Source: Anaerolinea sp. (lineage in GTDB: Bacteria > Chloroflexota > Anaerolineae > Anaerolineales > Villigracilaceae). Taken from it: a stretch of DNA of 51,746 nucleotides. Below, piece by piece: positions 40,534 through 48,725 of this stretch (within the stretch, counting starts at the first letter, position 1; each line of letters opens with the position of its first letter). The notes under the pieces were generated by a model. The model searched no databases and was not told the DNA's origin. It saw only the letters and a list, made by a program, of their open reading frames with translations. The DNA is taken from NCBI GenBank assembly GCA_020723805.1, contig DYID01000025.1, positions 1 to 51,746 of the forward strand. The letters are read 5' to 3'. Both the position numbers and the translations under genes were made by a program.

Positions 40534-41136
40534 TTATTTGCCGAATTTGTCGGCGACCACATCCCAGTTGACCACGTTCCACCAGGCGGCGACGTAATCG
40601 GGACGGCGGTTTTGATAGAGCAGGTAGTAGGCGTGTTCCCATACGTCAATGCCCAGAATGGGAGTCATGCCTTCGGAGATGGGATTATCCTGATTGGCGG
40701 TGGAAACGACCGCCAGACCGCTGCCCTTTTTGACCAGCCACGCCCAGCCGGAGCCGAAGCGCCCGATGGCGGCTTTGGTGAACTCATCCTTGAACGCCTC
40801 GAACGAGCCGAAGGCTGCGTCAATTGCCTTTGCCAGTTCGCCGCGGGGAGCGCCGCCCGCCTTGGGAGCCATGTAATTCCAGAACAGGTTATGGTTGTAG
40901 GTGCCGCCGCCGTGATTGCGCACCACCGTCCGCACCGCTTCGGGGACAGCGTTCAGGTTGCCCAGCAATTCCTCCAGCGATTTGCCAGCCAGTTCGGGAG
41001 CCTTTTCGATTGCGCCATTAAGGTTGGTAATGTATGCCTGATGATGCTTGGTGTGATGGATTTCCATCGTGCGGGCATCAATATAGGGTTCGAGCGCGTC
41101 GTACGCGTAGGAAAGTTTGGGAAGTTCAAATGCCAT
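40534..41136 (-). CDS. sodA: superoxide dismutase [Mn/Fe]
   Basis: A 200-aa cytosolic enzyme that disproportionates superoxide. Metal ligands are at family positions: His27 ([11 protein letters not shown]), His82 (TYNHNLFW), Asp164 and His168 (DVWEHAYYL). GGGTYNH and QNRRPDY fit the Mn/Fe cambialistic group, and metal choice cannot be settled by eye. The ATG at 41136 has AAGGAG 10 nt upstream; the open frame extends 20 codons further but without signal. A consensus promoter lies 66 bp upstream, with a small hairpin ATCTGCC/GGCAGAT in the leader. Confidence 0.96.
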   Translation of the reverse strand: MAFELPKLSYAYDALEPYIDARTMEIHHTKHHQAYITNLNGAIEKAPELAGKSLEELLGNLNAVPEAVRTVVRNHGGGTYNHNLFWNYMAPKAGGAPRGELAKAIDAAFGSFEAFKDEFTKAAIGRFGSGWAWLVKKGSGLAVVSTANQDNPISEGMTPILGIDVWEHAYYLLYQNRRPDYVAAWWNVVNWDVVADKFGK

Positions 41137-41160
41137 TTGGTTCTCTCCTTTGTTGAATTG

Positions 41161-41230
41161 ATCTGCCCTCAGGCAGATGGGACGGAATTGGTTCATAAAA
41201 AATTGTAGCCCCGCAAAGAAGACGTGTCAA
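41161..41230 (-). promoter_or_regulatory. sodA promoter and leader hairpin
   Basis: Minus strand TTGACA (41225-41230), 17 bp, TACAAT (41202-41207). In the leader, ATCTGCC-CTCA-GGCAGAT (41161-41178) folds into a 7-bp hairpin. Confidence 0.75.
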
Positions 41231-41322
41231 GAAAAATATTCGACCTGCCTTTTCTAACGTACGTCATACCCATTTGTGCTACGCTACAAGTGGAACAGGT
41301 TCCTTCCAGAAAGGAGCAAGCC

Positions 41323-41610
41323 ATGACAGATTGGGATCTGATTACCGAATACATTCAAAACGCCATGCAAGCCGTGGATAAGGCGCACGACGCCGCCAAC
41401 GGTCTGCGCGAAAACGCCAGCCGCGAAACGCTCGACCAATTTCGCGCACAAATGGCGGAACTCACCGATCATCTCACCAAACTTCAAACGGTTCTCGAAC
41501 ATCAGGATACCTACGTTCTCGAGGAGCTGGCAGACCGGCTCAGCACGCTGTTGGGAGGCAAACGCCCCGAATACCGCCGCACCCCGCGCATGGAAGAAAC
41601 CGCCTCGTAA
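41323..41610 (+). CDS. small helical protein of unknown function
   Basis: A 95-aa protein I do not recognise. It is almost wholly helical with a heptad-like pattern (TEYIQNAMQAVDKAHDAANG, QMAELTDHLTKLQTVLEHQ), no membrane segment and no cysteine, so it may form a short coiled coil. The ATG has a perfect AAGGAG site at normal spacing, which supports a real gene. It is divergent from sodA and followed by a small palindrome and an M1 element. Confidence 0.65.
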   Translation: MTDWDLITEYIQNAMQAVDKAHDAANGLRENASRETLDQFRAQMAELTDHLTKLQTVLEHQDTYVLEELADRLSTLLGGKRPEYRRTPRMEETAS

Positions 41611-41619
41611 CACAAAGTC

Positions 41620-41649
41620 TGTAGCATAAGTCTATAAACTTGTGCTACA
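41620..41649. repeat. TGTAGCA palindrome, target of an M1 insertion
   Basis: TGTAGCATAAGT-CTATAA-ACTTGTGCTACA is a near-perfect hairpin. The piece CTATAGACTTGTGCTACAGAC recurs at 41795-41815, just after the M1 element. Confidence 0.6.
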
Positions 41650-41650
41650 G

Positions 41651-41792
41651 GGAAGTGCCTAATCTCGCGGGCTTGCAAAAGATTTAACCACGGAGCGCAC
41701 AAAGATCACGGAGAAAATCTCTTTGAAAAATCTCCGTGGACTCCGTGTTCTCTGTGGTGAAATTTCTTTAGCCCAGCCTTTTAGATACTCCC
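41651..41792. mobile_element. MITE-like element, family M1, copy E
   Basis: A 142-bp element with ends GGAAGTGCCTAA and TTAGATACTCCC, flanked by TGCTACAG (41643-41650) and TGCTATAG (41793-41800), an 8-mer with one change. It is nearly identical to copy F at 46470-46611 in inverted orientation. Confidence 0.8.
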
Positions 41793-41830
41793 TGCTATAG
41801 ACTTGTGCTACAGACAAAACGAGATGCGGT

Positions 41831-41836
41831 TAAAAT
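41831..41836 (+). promoter_or_regulatory. -10 box giving a leaderless start for the DMT transporter
   Basis: TAAAAT ends 6 nt before the ATG at 41843. No ribosome binding site lies between, and the -35 region is poor. Confidence 0.4.
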
Positions 41837-41842
41837 GGGCGG

Positions 41843-42769
41843 ATGCAGCCACAACGACTTCGCTTCCTCCTGCCCTTCAGCCTGTTCATTGCCATCCTGG
41901 CGGTTTCCACCGCTTCTATTTTCATCCGCTTCGCGCAGGCAGACGGTGCGCCTTCGCTCGTCATCGCCGCTCTGCGGCTGACGTTTGCCACGCTCCTGCT
42001 TGCCCCCCTTGCATTGACGCGTCACCGCGCCGAACTTCGGGCGCTCACGCGTCAACAGATTATGTTGGGGGTTGTCTCCGGGCTGTTCCTCGCCGTCCAC
42101 TTTGCCACGTGGATTTCCTCCCTCGAGTACACGTCGGTGGCGAGTTCGGTGGTGTTCGTGTCCACGGGTCCGCTGTGGGTGGCGCTGCTCTCGCCGATGC
42201 TGCTCAACGAGCGGTTGACGCGCGCGGCAATTATCGGGTTGGGGCTGGCAATTTTGGGCGGAACAGTCATCGGGTTGTCCGATGCGTGCGTCATCCAGAA
42301 CGGGGTGCAATGCCCGGAACTGAGTCACATCCTGCAGGGGCGCGCGATGTGGGGAAACTTCCTGGCGCTGGCAGGGGCATGGGCGGTGACGGGGTATCTC
42401 ATCATCGGGCGGAAACTGCGCGCAGGGATGTCGCTCATTCCGTATATTTTCCTTGTGTATGGCATGGCGGCGGCGGCGTTGATTGTCATCATGCTGATGG
42501 CGGGATATTCGCCGTTGGGATATGCACCTACTACCTACGGTTGGATTTTCCTGCTGGCGGCGCTGCCGCAGTTGATTGGGCATTCCACGTATAACTGGGC
42601 GCTGCGTTATCTGCCCGCCGCCTTCGTGGCAGTGACCACGCTGGGCGAACCCATTGGCTCCGCGATTCTGGCATATTTTATTTTGCAGGAAACGCCCGCC
42701 GCGGCGACCATCTTTGGCGGTATCCTGATTTTGCTTGGCATCTATCTCGCCTCACGGACATCGAAATGA
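41843..42769 (+). CDS. EamA / DMT family transporter
   Basis: A 308-aa inner-membrane protein with ten hydrophobic segments arranged as two five-TM EamA repeats. First repeat: STASIFIRFAQADGAPSLVI, RLTFATLLLAPLAL, SVVFVSTGPLWVALLSPML, LGLAILGGTVIGL. The second ends with FVAVTTLGEPIGSAILAYF and GGILILLGIYLASR. Members export amino acids, nucleosides or other metabolites; the substrate here is unknown. A loop with two cysteines (SDACVIQNGVQCPEL) separates the halves. The stop overlaps the next start by 4 bp (ATGA), so it is co-translated with a YbaK-domain protein. Confidence 0.9.
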   Translation: MQPQRLRFLLPFSLFIAILAVSTASIFIRFAQADGAPSLVIAALRLTFATLLLAPLALTRHRAELRALTRQQIMLGVVSGLFLAVHFATWISSLEYTSVASSVVFVSTGPLWVALLSPMLLNERLTRAAIIGLGLAILGGTVIGLSDACVIQNGVQCPELSHILQGRAMWGNFLALAGAWAVTGYLIIGRKLRAGMSLIPYIFLVYGMAAAALIVIMLMAGYSPLGYAPTTYGWIFLLAALPQLIGHSTYNWALRYLPAAFVAVTTLGEPIGSAILAYFILQETPAAATIFGGILILLGIYLASRTSK

Positions 42770-43266
42770 TTCAACTACCGGCTCACTCCTATTTGGACGA
42801 ACACGGCATCCCCTATGAGCGGAGGCATTTCTCACCCGAAACCGAAAAAGGCGCGGCGAACGTTGCCCGCGTGCTGGGCATTCCCGAACGGCAGGCGGTG
42901 AAGACGCTCATCTTTCAGGTGGTGGAAACGGGCGAATGTGTGCTGGTGATGCTGGGAGCGGACCAAAACGCCGTTTCGGGGAATCTCAAAAAGGCAATTG
43001 GCTCGCGCAATATCAAAATGGCTGACCCTGAAACCGTGAAGCAGGTCACCGGCTATGTCATCGGTTCGATCCCCGCTTTTGGCTGGCAGCCGCCGGGATT
43101 CCGCTCCTTCCTCGAAGCGGCTCTGGTGAAAGAGCCTATTCTCGGCACGGGGGCAGGTCAATGGGGCGAGGAAATTATGATTACGCCGGAGAACCTGATC
43201 CGCGCGAGTCATGCCGTTGTGGTCAATCTGACGGAGAGGGATGCCCCCGTTTTTCCAATTCGCTAA
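42766..43266 (+). CDS. YbaK/EbsC family aminoacyl-tRNA deacylase-like protein
   Basis: A 166-aa protein of the Cys-tRNA(Pro) deacylase (YbaK/ProX) fold. Matches: the opening LDEHGIPYERRHF, AANVARVLGIPERQAVKTLI with the conserved Lys, LGADQNAVSGNLKKAIG, and VTGYVIGSIPAFGW resembling the G-x-x-P active-site loop. Members hydrolyse misacylated tRNAs. Whether this acts on Cys-tRNA(Pro), Ala-tRNA(Pro) or another substrate is unknown. It is coupled by ATGA overlap to the upstream transporter. Confidence 0.88.
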   Translation: MIQLPAHSYLDEHGIPYERRHFSPETEKGAANVARVLGIPERQAVKTLIFQVVETGECVLVMLGADQNAVSGNLKKAIGSRNIKMADPETVKQVTGYVIGSIPAFGWQPPGFRSFLEAALVKEPILGTGAGQWGEEIMITPENLIRASHAVVVNLTERDAPVFPIR

Positions 43267-43301
43267 CCCGCGCCAATTTTTACAAATTATTTTGTGTCAT
43301 T

Positions 43302-43336
43302 TGCGTAGGCGACGTTTCTCTAACGTCGCCTACGCA
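43302..43336. terminator. long hairpin between convergent genes
   Basis: A 15-bp perfect stem TGCGTAGGCGACGTT / AACGTCGCCTACGCA with loop TCTCT. It is the largest member of the ACGTT-CTCT-AACGT hairpin family and lies between the YbaK gene and pckA. It has no long T-run. Confidence 0.6.
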
Positions 43337-43394
43337 CCGATCAGCTCGCTTCGCTCAGTGTGACACTTTTGAGACAGTTTCTTAGCAGAATCAC

Positions 43395-45041
43395 CTACAC
43401 CTTCGGTCCGGCGGCGATTACTTCTTTGGGCGTCTGGTCTTCGAATTTGGCAAAGTTTTGCTTGAAGCGCATCGCCAAGTCACGGTAGCGGCGTTCGTAT
43501 TCCTTTTTGTCACTCCATGAGGAGGATGGGTCGAGCACTTCGGGCGGCACGCCCGGACATTCGGCAGGAACTTCGAAGCCGAAGACCGGGTCGGTTTTGT
43601 ACGGCACGTTCTCGAGTTTGCCGGTCAGGGCAGCATTGAGCAGGGCGCGCGTGTAGCGGATGGAAATGCGCTTGCCCACACCGTAAGGACCTCCCACCCA
43701 TCCCGTATTGACCAGCCAGCATTTGACGCCGTAACGCTCGATTTTGTTTTTGAGCAGTTCCGCATACTTGTAGGGATGATGCACCATGAACGGACCGCCG
43801 AAGCAGGCGGAGAAGGTCATTTCCGGTTCATCGCGCAGACCGATTTCTGTCCCGCCGACTTTGGAGGTGTACCCCGAAATGAACTGATACAGCGCTTGAT
43901 TGGGAGTAAGCCGCGCAATCGGCGGCATGACGCCGTTGGCATCGCAGGTCAGCAGGATGATGTTCTTGGGGTGACCGGCTTTCTTTTCGGGGACGGCGTT
44001 GGCGATGAACTCCAGCGGGTAGGAGGCGCGGGTGTTCTCGGTGATCGAGTCGTCGTCCAGGTCAATGGAACGGGTAACCGGGTCGAAGGGGACGTTTTCG
44101 AGGATGGTGCCGAACATTTTGGTGGTGGCATAAATCTGCGGCTCGGCTTCAGCCGATAAGCCGATGACCTTTGCATAGCACCCGCCCTCGAAGTTGAACA
44201 CGCCGTCGTCGCTCCAGCCGTGTTCGTCGTCGCCGATGAGGCGGCGCGTGGGGTCGGCGGAGAGGGTGGTCTTGCCGGTGCCGCTCAAGCCAAAGAACAG
44301 CGCCACATCGTTCGGATCATCGGGGCTGACGTTTGCCGAGCAGTGCATCGAGAGCACGCCCTCCAGCGGGAGCAGGTAATTCAACAGTGTGAATACCGAT
44401 TTTTTCAACTCGCCGGCATAGAGGGTGTTGCCGACAATGGCAAGTTTCTTTTCGAAGTTCAAAACGATGAAGGTCTCGCTGTTGGTATTGTCCACTGCCG
44501 GGGAGGCTTTGAAGCCGGGCGCGGCGACAATGGTAAAGTCCGGCACGAAGCGTTTGTATTCCTCCAGCGACCCCGGCGCGAGGAACATGTTGCGGATGAA
44601 CATGGAATGCCAGGCGTGTTCGGTCACGAAACGCACCGCGAGACGGTATTTTTCGTCTGCGCCGGCGTACACATCCTGCACAAAAACATCCCTGCCCTGC
44701 AAATAACCGAGCAGGCGGGCGTAGAGCGCGTCGAACTTCTCGATTTCGAACGGACGGTTATACACACCCCACCAGACATTGTTCTCCGAATCGGTATGAC
44801 GCACCACGAACTTGTCGTTAGCAGAACGCGCCGTGTGCTTGCCAGTGTGCGCCACAAACGGACCGCCGCGCACGGTGACACCCTCGCCGCGAAAGACCGC
44901 TTCTTCGTACAGGGCTTCGGTTGCCAGGTTCCAATATGCCAGGCGTAAATTCGAAATGCCGACGGCGGAAAGGTTCAAGTCCGCTTTGCGAATTTGGGCA
45001 ACGGATTCAGCAGGGGTTTTGATGTTCAGTAAGTTGTTCAT
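43395..45041 (-). CDS. pckA: phosphoenolpyruvate carboxykinase (ATP)
   Basis: A 548-aa enzyme interconverting oxaloacetate plus ATP with PEP, CO2 and ADP. The P-loop is GLSGTGKTTLSADP, the metal site is GDDEHGWSDDGVFNFEGGCY, and the substrate region has RNMFLAP. Further C-terminal markers are SGYTSKVGGTE, TFSACFGGPF and NTGWVGGPYGVGKR. Length and motifs are those of the ATP-dependent family. The ATG at 45041 begins 2 bp after the aminotransferase stop; a TTG at 45053 would overlap that gene. With the aspartate aminotransferase it links aspartate, oxaloacetate and PEP. Confidence 0.97.
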   Translation of the reverse strand: MNNLLNIKTPAESVAQIRKADLNLSAVGISNLRLAYWNLATEALYEEAVFRGEGVTVRGGPFVAHTGKHTARSANDKFVVRHTDSENNVWWGVYNRPFEIEKFDALYARLLGYLQGRDVFVQDVYAGADEKYRLAVRFVTEHAWHSMFIRNMFLAPGSLEEYKRFVPDFTIVAAPGFKASPAVDNTNSETFIVLNFEKKLAIVGNTLYAGELKKSVFTLLNYLLPLEGVLSMHCSANVSPDDPNDVALFFGLSGTGKTTLSADPTRRLIGDDEHGWSDDGVFNFEGGCYAKVIGLSAEAEPQIYATTKMFGTILENVPFDPVTRSIDLDDDSITENTRASYPLEFIANAVPEKKAGHPKNIILLTCDANGVMPPIARLTPNQALYQFISGYTSKVGGTEIGLRDEPEMTFSACFGGPFMVHHPYKYAELLKNKIERYGVKCWLVNTGWVGGPYGVGKRISIRYTRALLNAALTGKLENVPYKTDPVFGFEVPAECPGVPPEVLDPSSSWSDKKEYERRYRDLAMRFKQNFAKFEDQTPKEVIAAGPKV

Positions 45042-45043
45042 GG

Positions 45044-46261
45044 TTACATCCAATCCCGGATCATTTTCTTGTCGCCAATGTAAATTTCATTCGGGCTGGT
45101 GGGGTCGAGCGCCCATTTGATGCGGGCAATGCCCTCGGTCACGTCTTTGACCGAGCCGGAGTATGAGATGCGGATGTGTCCCTCCATGCCAAACTCCCGC
45201 CCCGGCACCGTCACCACCATCGCCTTTTTGAGCAGGAAGCGCGCGACCTCCACCGAATTGCCGTTGAAGGCGCGGATGTCGGGAAGCGCGTAGAACGTTC
45301 CCTGCGGCTCGATGAGACGGACGCCGCTGAAGGATTTGAACTCCTGAAGCAGCACGTCGCGGTTGTTTTGGATTTGGAGACGCAGCGCCTCGACCACCGA
45401 CTGCAAGCCGTTCAGCGCTCCCTCAGCCGCCGCCTGGCTGACGGGGCTGACTCCGGAGGTCGTCTGCGCGGTGACGTTGGTCATCACCCGCACCAGTTCG
45501 CGCGGAGCAACCACCCACCCCACGCGGAAGCCGGTCATGCCGTACAACTTCGCCACGCCGTTGACCACAATGATGTGAGAATCCTCGATGTCCTTTTTCG
45601 TGAAGCGGTAGGCGGGCACTGCCACGTTGTCATCGAAGGTCAACTTGTGGTAGATGTCGTCGCAAATCAGGTAGATGCCTTTGCGCTCGCAAAAGTCCAC
45701 CAGTTTTTCGATCAGCGCCGGCGGATAGATGACACCGGAAGGATTATTCGGGCTGTTGACGATGATCGCCCGCGTATAGGATGTCACTGCCCTTTCGATC
45801 TCCTCGAAGCGCGGGGTGAAGGTCCCGTCTTCGGGGGTGACGATGACCGGTCTGCCCATGCACATCTTGATGATTTCGGGGTACGACACCCAATACGGCG
45901 CAAGGACGATGACCTCATCCTGCGGGTTCAGGATGCTGTAGAGGATGTTGAACAGGGACTGCTTCGCGCCGTTGGTGACGATGACGTTTTCCGGCGCAGC
46001 CAGGCGGTCGTAATTTTCTTCCGTATAACGGATGATTGCCTTTTTCAACGAAGGCATGCCGTCCGCCGGCACATACTTTACCTCGCCGCTGGTCAATCGG
46101 GCGGCAGAGGCAAGGATGGCGTTGATGGGCGTCTTGTTTTTGGGCTCGCCGATGCCCAGATTGATGACGGCTTCGCCGCGCTCGCGCAGAAGACGGGCTT
46201 CTTCGTTGAGCGCCAGCGTCGGCGATTCGGCAATTTCGCTTGCAAGTTTGCTTAATCTCAT
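45044..46261 (-). CDS. pyridoxal-phosphate aspartate/aromatic aminotransferase (class I/II)
   Basis: A 405-aa fold-type I aminotransferase. Markers: NLGIGEPKNKTP, NGAKQSLFNILYSILNP, APYWVSYPEI, NSPNNPSGVIYP, ICDDIYHKL, the PLP lysine Lys238 in NGVAKLYGMTGFRVGW, and Arg near ISYSGS at the C-terminus. The sequence pattern is that of AspC/AspB-like enzymes (aspartate + 2-oxoglutarate). It is directly upstream of pckA (2-bp gap), so oxaloacetate made here is the substrate of PEPCK. A long leader with two hairpins precedes it. Confidence 0.92.
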   Translation of the reverse strand: MRLSKLASEIAESPTLALNEEARLLRERGEAVINLGIGEPKNKTPINAILASAARLTSGEVKYVPADGMPSLKKAIIRYTEENYDRLAAPENVIVTNGAKQSLFNILYSILNPQDEVIVLAPYWVSYPEIIKMCMGRPVIVTPEDGTFTPRFEEIERAVTSYTRAIIVNSPNNPSGVIYPPALIEKLVDFCERKGIYLICDDIYHKLTFDDNVAVPAYRFTKKDIEDSHIIVVNGVAKLYGMTGFRVGWVVAPRELVRVMTNVTAQTTSGVSPVSQAAAEGALNGLQSVVEALRLQIQNNRDVLLQEFKSFSGVRLIEPQGTFYALPDIRAFNGNSVEVARFLLKKAMVVTVPGREFGMEGHIRISYSGSVKDVTEGIARIKWALDPTSPNEIYIGDKKMIRDWM

Positions 46262-46386
46262 ATCTGCTCCGCTTAAGAAATCATCTGGTCTGGGCGGCGG
46301 CGCTCAGACCAGATAGGATGTTAGAACCGCAAAGAAGCGGCAAGGGACGTATCTGTCCACAAGGTCCATACATGAGCGGGATTATA
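46262..46386 (-). promoter_or_regulatory. leader of the aminotransferase-pckA operon
   Basis: Minus strand TATAAT (46381-46386) leads into about 110 nt of leader. It contains hairpin ACCGC-AAAGAA-GCGGC (about 46326-46341) and a 10-bp perfect stem ATCTGGTCTG / CAGACCAGAT (46283-46292, 46305-46314), 22 nt before the ATG. The last stem is placed where it could affect access to the GGAG site. There is no T-run typical of an attenuator. Confidence 0.4.
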
Positions 46387-46469
46387 CCGCTGGACGAAAG
46401 GCGGCATGGAGGATTTCCATCCATCAGGCGCGGGAACATCGTCACATGAGAATGCGGGGCTAACAATCG

Positions 46470-46611
46470 GAGAGTGGCTAAAAGGCTGGGCTAAAGAAAC
46501 TTCACCATAGAGAACACAGAGTCCACGGAGATTTTTCAAAGGGATTTTCTCCGTGATTTTTGTGCGCTCCGCGGTTAAATCTTTTGCAAGCCCGCGAGAT
46601 TAGGCACTCCC
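46470..46611. mobile_element. MITE-like element, family M1, copy F
   Basis: A 142-bp element with ends GAGAGTGGCTAA and TTAGGCACTCCC. It is an inverted near-copy of element E (41651-41792). No clear target duplication is visible at this copy. Confidence 0.75.
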
Positions 46612-46844
46612 GAGTCGTGGAAGAGAAAACATCTCCTGCGCGGCACAGGGAGGAGGCGAGTAACTTCTCCCCCGGCATGTGACCTCCAAATGTGGGGCTC
46701 TCATGTTACACTTTGCCTGCGACATGCTTCTTCGTCATCAGCCAGCGACATAGGCACAAGGCACGCGCTCCGGTTTATATGTCAGTTACCCAAGAGTGCA
46801 TGATAATTCATGCCTATGCGCAATTTTATTTCGCGAGGTGAAAA
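46612..46844. other. non-coding gap before the DUF4231 gene
   Basis: No gene or RNA class recognised. Short hairpins (for example around CTCCTGCGCGGCACAGGGAGGAGG) and a possible -10 box GATAAT (46802-46807) before the GCGAGGTG ribosome binding site of the next gene are visible. Confidence 0.3.
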
Positions 46845-47381
46845 ATGGCAGAGAAAGACAAGAAAGAAACCGAAGTTCCTGATGTGGCAGACGGCAAGAT
46901 CGAAGACCTGGATAAGTATGTCTATAACATGTATGCAGACCAAATCGAGTACTACCATCGAGCAGGCGCTGCCAACAAAAAGTATTACAAAAACTACCGT
47001 TCTCTTACCATCATTCTCGGCGCGCTGGTGACGCTGATTGCCTCGCTGGCATCTTCCACGTTTGTAGAAAGTGTGGGGCTGGGATGGTTGTTGGGCATTG
47101 CCACGCCGGTGCTTGCCGCAGCGCTCACCATCATTAACGGACTTGGACAAAACTTCCAATGGGGCGCCACCTGGCGCGACATGATGCTGGCGGCACAGCG
47201 CCTCGAAAAGGAACGCGACCGTTTCCTGGCAACCCCGCCCGGAAAGCGAAATTACCGGCGGGAACTGGAGATTATCAACGAACTGGTTTTGCAGGAAACG
47301 CGGGCGTTCTTTCAGCGGGTGCTGGATAGCGAAGCCACCCCCACCAATCAGACAGCGCTGACGGAAGAAAACACCCCGTAA
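46845..47381 (+). CDS. DUF4231 / SLATT-like two-TM protein
   Basis: A 178-aa membrane protein. A charged N-terminus with YNMYADQIEYYHRAGAANKK, then two adjacent TM segments (about 52-72, SLTIILGALVTLIASLASS; and 78-98), then a long amphipathic helix (FQWGATWRDMMLAAQRLEKE, then REL..INELVLQETRAFFQRV). This plan matches DUF4231, a member of the SLATT group of two-TM proteins. Some SLATT proteins work with nucleotide-signalling or conflict systems, but no such partner (cyclase, protease, nuclease) is next to it here. A terminator follows 60 bp later. Confidence 0.8.
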   Translation: MAEKDKKETEVPDVADGKIEDLDKYVYNMYADQIEYYHRAGAANKKYYKNYRSLTIILGALVTLIASLASSTFVESVGLGWLLGIATPVLAAALTIINGLGQNFQWGATWRDMMLAAQRLEKERDRFLATPPGKRNYRRELEIINELVLQETRAFFQRVLDSEATPTNQTALTEENTP

Positions 47382-47439
47382 TAGACGACCAACTCGTAAT
47401 AGACGACTGAAGTCGTCACTACATTTTTTCGTGATTTGG

Positions 47440-47477
47440 TGTCCCAACAGTCCGTAAGCGACCGTTGGGACATTTTA
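47440..47477 (+). terminator. rho-independent terminator
   Basis: Stem TGTCCCAAC / GTTGGGACA (47440-47448, 47464-47472) followed by TTTTATATT. It separates the DUF4231 gene from the convergent PLD gene. A smaller hairpin GACGACT-GA-AGTCGTC precedes it at about 47402-47417. Confidence 0.75.
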
Positions 47478-47488
47478 TATTACAACGG

Positions 47489-48721
47489 CTACGGACAAGC
47501 AATTTGTGCGGGGGTGACGCCATTACCCTGCGCCCAGACGCGCTCGAATTCTTCGACGTAGAGGCGGGCGATATCGGGGTTGTCGAGGATGATGACGTTT
47601 TCGTCGTTGGCGGTTTCGGCGCGCGTGGAGAAATTCAGCGAGCCGGTGATGACGTAGCGCTCATCCACGATGATGACTTTGTGATGGAGGAATCCTTTGT
47701 TGCCGTCCTGCCGGACGGGCACTTCGGCGCAGTACAGGGTGCGTAATTCGGATGCGTCGGTCTCGCTGCCGAAGGTTTCGAAGACGCCCGCCACATCCAC
47801 GCCGCGCAGATAGCGCTGGATCATGGCGTCGGCGAGGGGGTAGTCGGTGAAACTAAACGCCATGAAGTACACGCTCTTTTGCGCCTGCTGTATGAGGGGA
47901 ATGATAAAGGGTTCGATCGCGCGGTCTTCGGAGGTAAAGATGACTTGAATGGGCGTGCCATTGACGATGAGCGACTGCTCTGCCAGGCGGGAAGGCGACT
48001 TTGCCCCAAACTGCCCGTTCCACATTTCTTCGAATTCGCTTTCGTAGAGCGCCGCCAGTTCGGGCGAGCGGATGACGATGACGTTGTTGTTTTGGGCGTA
48101 GACGCCGTTGCGGGTGACGTTGGTGGAGCCGGTCCACACGATTTGGCGGTCGAAGATCCAGAATTTGTTGTGCATAAACGCCGAACGGTCCAGGTCGCCG
48201 CGAACTTCGATGCCGGCTTGGGTGAGCATGGCAAATTGCCCGCGCCCGGGATCGCGGTCTGCCTGGAGTCCGTTTTCGCTGTCGGTGACCCAGCGCACAT
48301 CCACGCCGCGGTTGTGGGCGGCGATGAGGGCTTGGGCGACGGCGGTAAGGTTGAATTCGAAGGAGGCGATGTGGATGCTCGTTTGGGCGGCGTCAATGTA
48401 GGCAATGAGTTTTTCTTCCACCGAGCCGCTGATGACGTTGGGTTTGTTGAGGTGGACGGGGTCGGTGAAATAGACCTGCCACCAGTCGGATGTGGCAGAG
48501 GAAGGCGTCAGCGTGGGAGAGGCTGGGGGCGGCGCAAACGGGGTATCGGTCGGGAAGAGAGGCGGGAGGGTGACAATTGTCGTGGGGGTGTCGGTGAGGA
48601 GCGTGTCCGCCACCTCGGGTCCTGCCAGCGAGGCGAATGCTCCGCAAATCATGAGGAGCACGGTGAAGAGCAGGGCGATGACGCTGCCTTGTTTTTTGGT
48701 CAGACGTTTTTTGGGCGACAT
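47489..48721 (-). CDS. phospholipase D-like protein with two HKD motifs
   Basis: A 410-aa protein. Residues 13-33 form a signal anchor (VIALLFTVLLMICGAFASL), followed by a Thr/Pro-rich spacer (TDTPTTIVTLPPLFPTDTPF). Two PLD domains follow. HKD motif 1 is HNKFWIFDRQIVWTGSTN, motif 2 is HHKVIIVDERYVITGSLNFS. Both catalytic His-Lys pairs are intact. The domain order and length resemble the Nuc/cardiolipin-synthase-like secreted PLD family; either a lipid or a nucleic acid could be the substrate. It starts 5 bp after fabD and may be co-transcribed with it. Confidence 0.9.
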   Translation of the reverse strand: MSPKKRLTKKQGSVIALLFTVLLMICGAFASLAGPEVADTLLTDTPTTIVTLPPLFPTDTPFAPPPASPTLTPSSATSDWWQVYFTDPVHLNKPNVISGSVEEKLIAYIDAAQTSIHIASFEFNLTAVAQALIAAHNRGVDVRWVTDSENGLQADRDPGRGQFAMLTQAGIEVRGDLDRSAFMHNKFWIFDRQIVWTGSTNVTRNGVYAQNNNVIVIRSPELAALYESEFEEMWNGQFGAKSPSRLAEQSLIVNGTPIQVIFTSEDRAIEPFIIPLIQQAQKSVYFMAFSFTDYPLADAMIQRYLRGVDVAGVFETFGSETDASELRTLYCAEVPVRQDGNKGFLHHKVIIVDERYVITGSLNFSTRAETANDENVIILDNPDIARLYVEEFERVWAQGNGVTPAQIACP

Positions 48722-48725
48722 AGGG

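Noticed and set aside
41651-46611. A true composite transposon
   Set aside because: The flanking elements carry no transposase, the enclosed genes are housekeeping, and the outer flanks show no shared target duplication.
46845-47381. DUF4231 gene as part of a defence system
   Set aside because: Its neighbours are a terminator, a PLD-like protein and fabD. No cyclase, nuclease or protease partner adjoins it.
47489-48721. PLD-like protein as a defence nuclease
   Set aside because: It has a signal anchor and Thr-Pro spacer, so it acts outside the cytoplasm, and it is adjacent to fabD.
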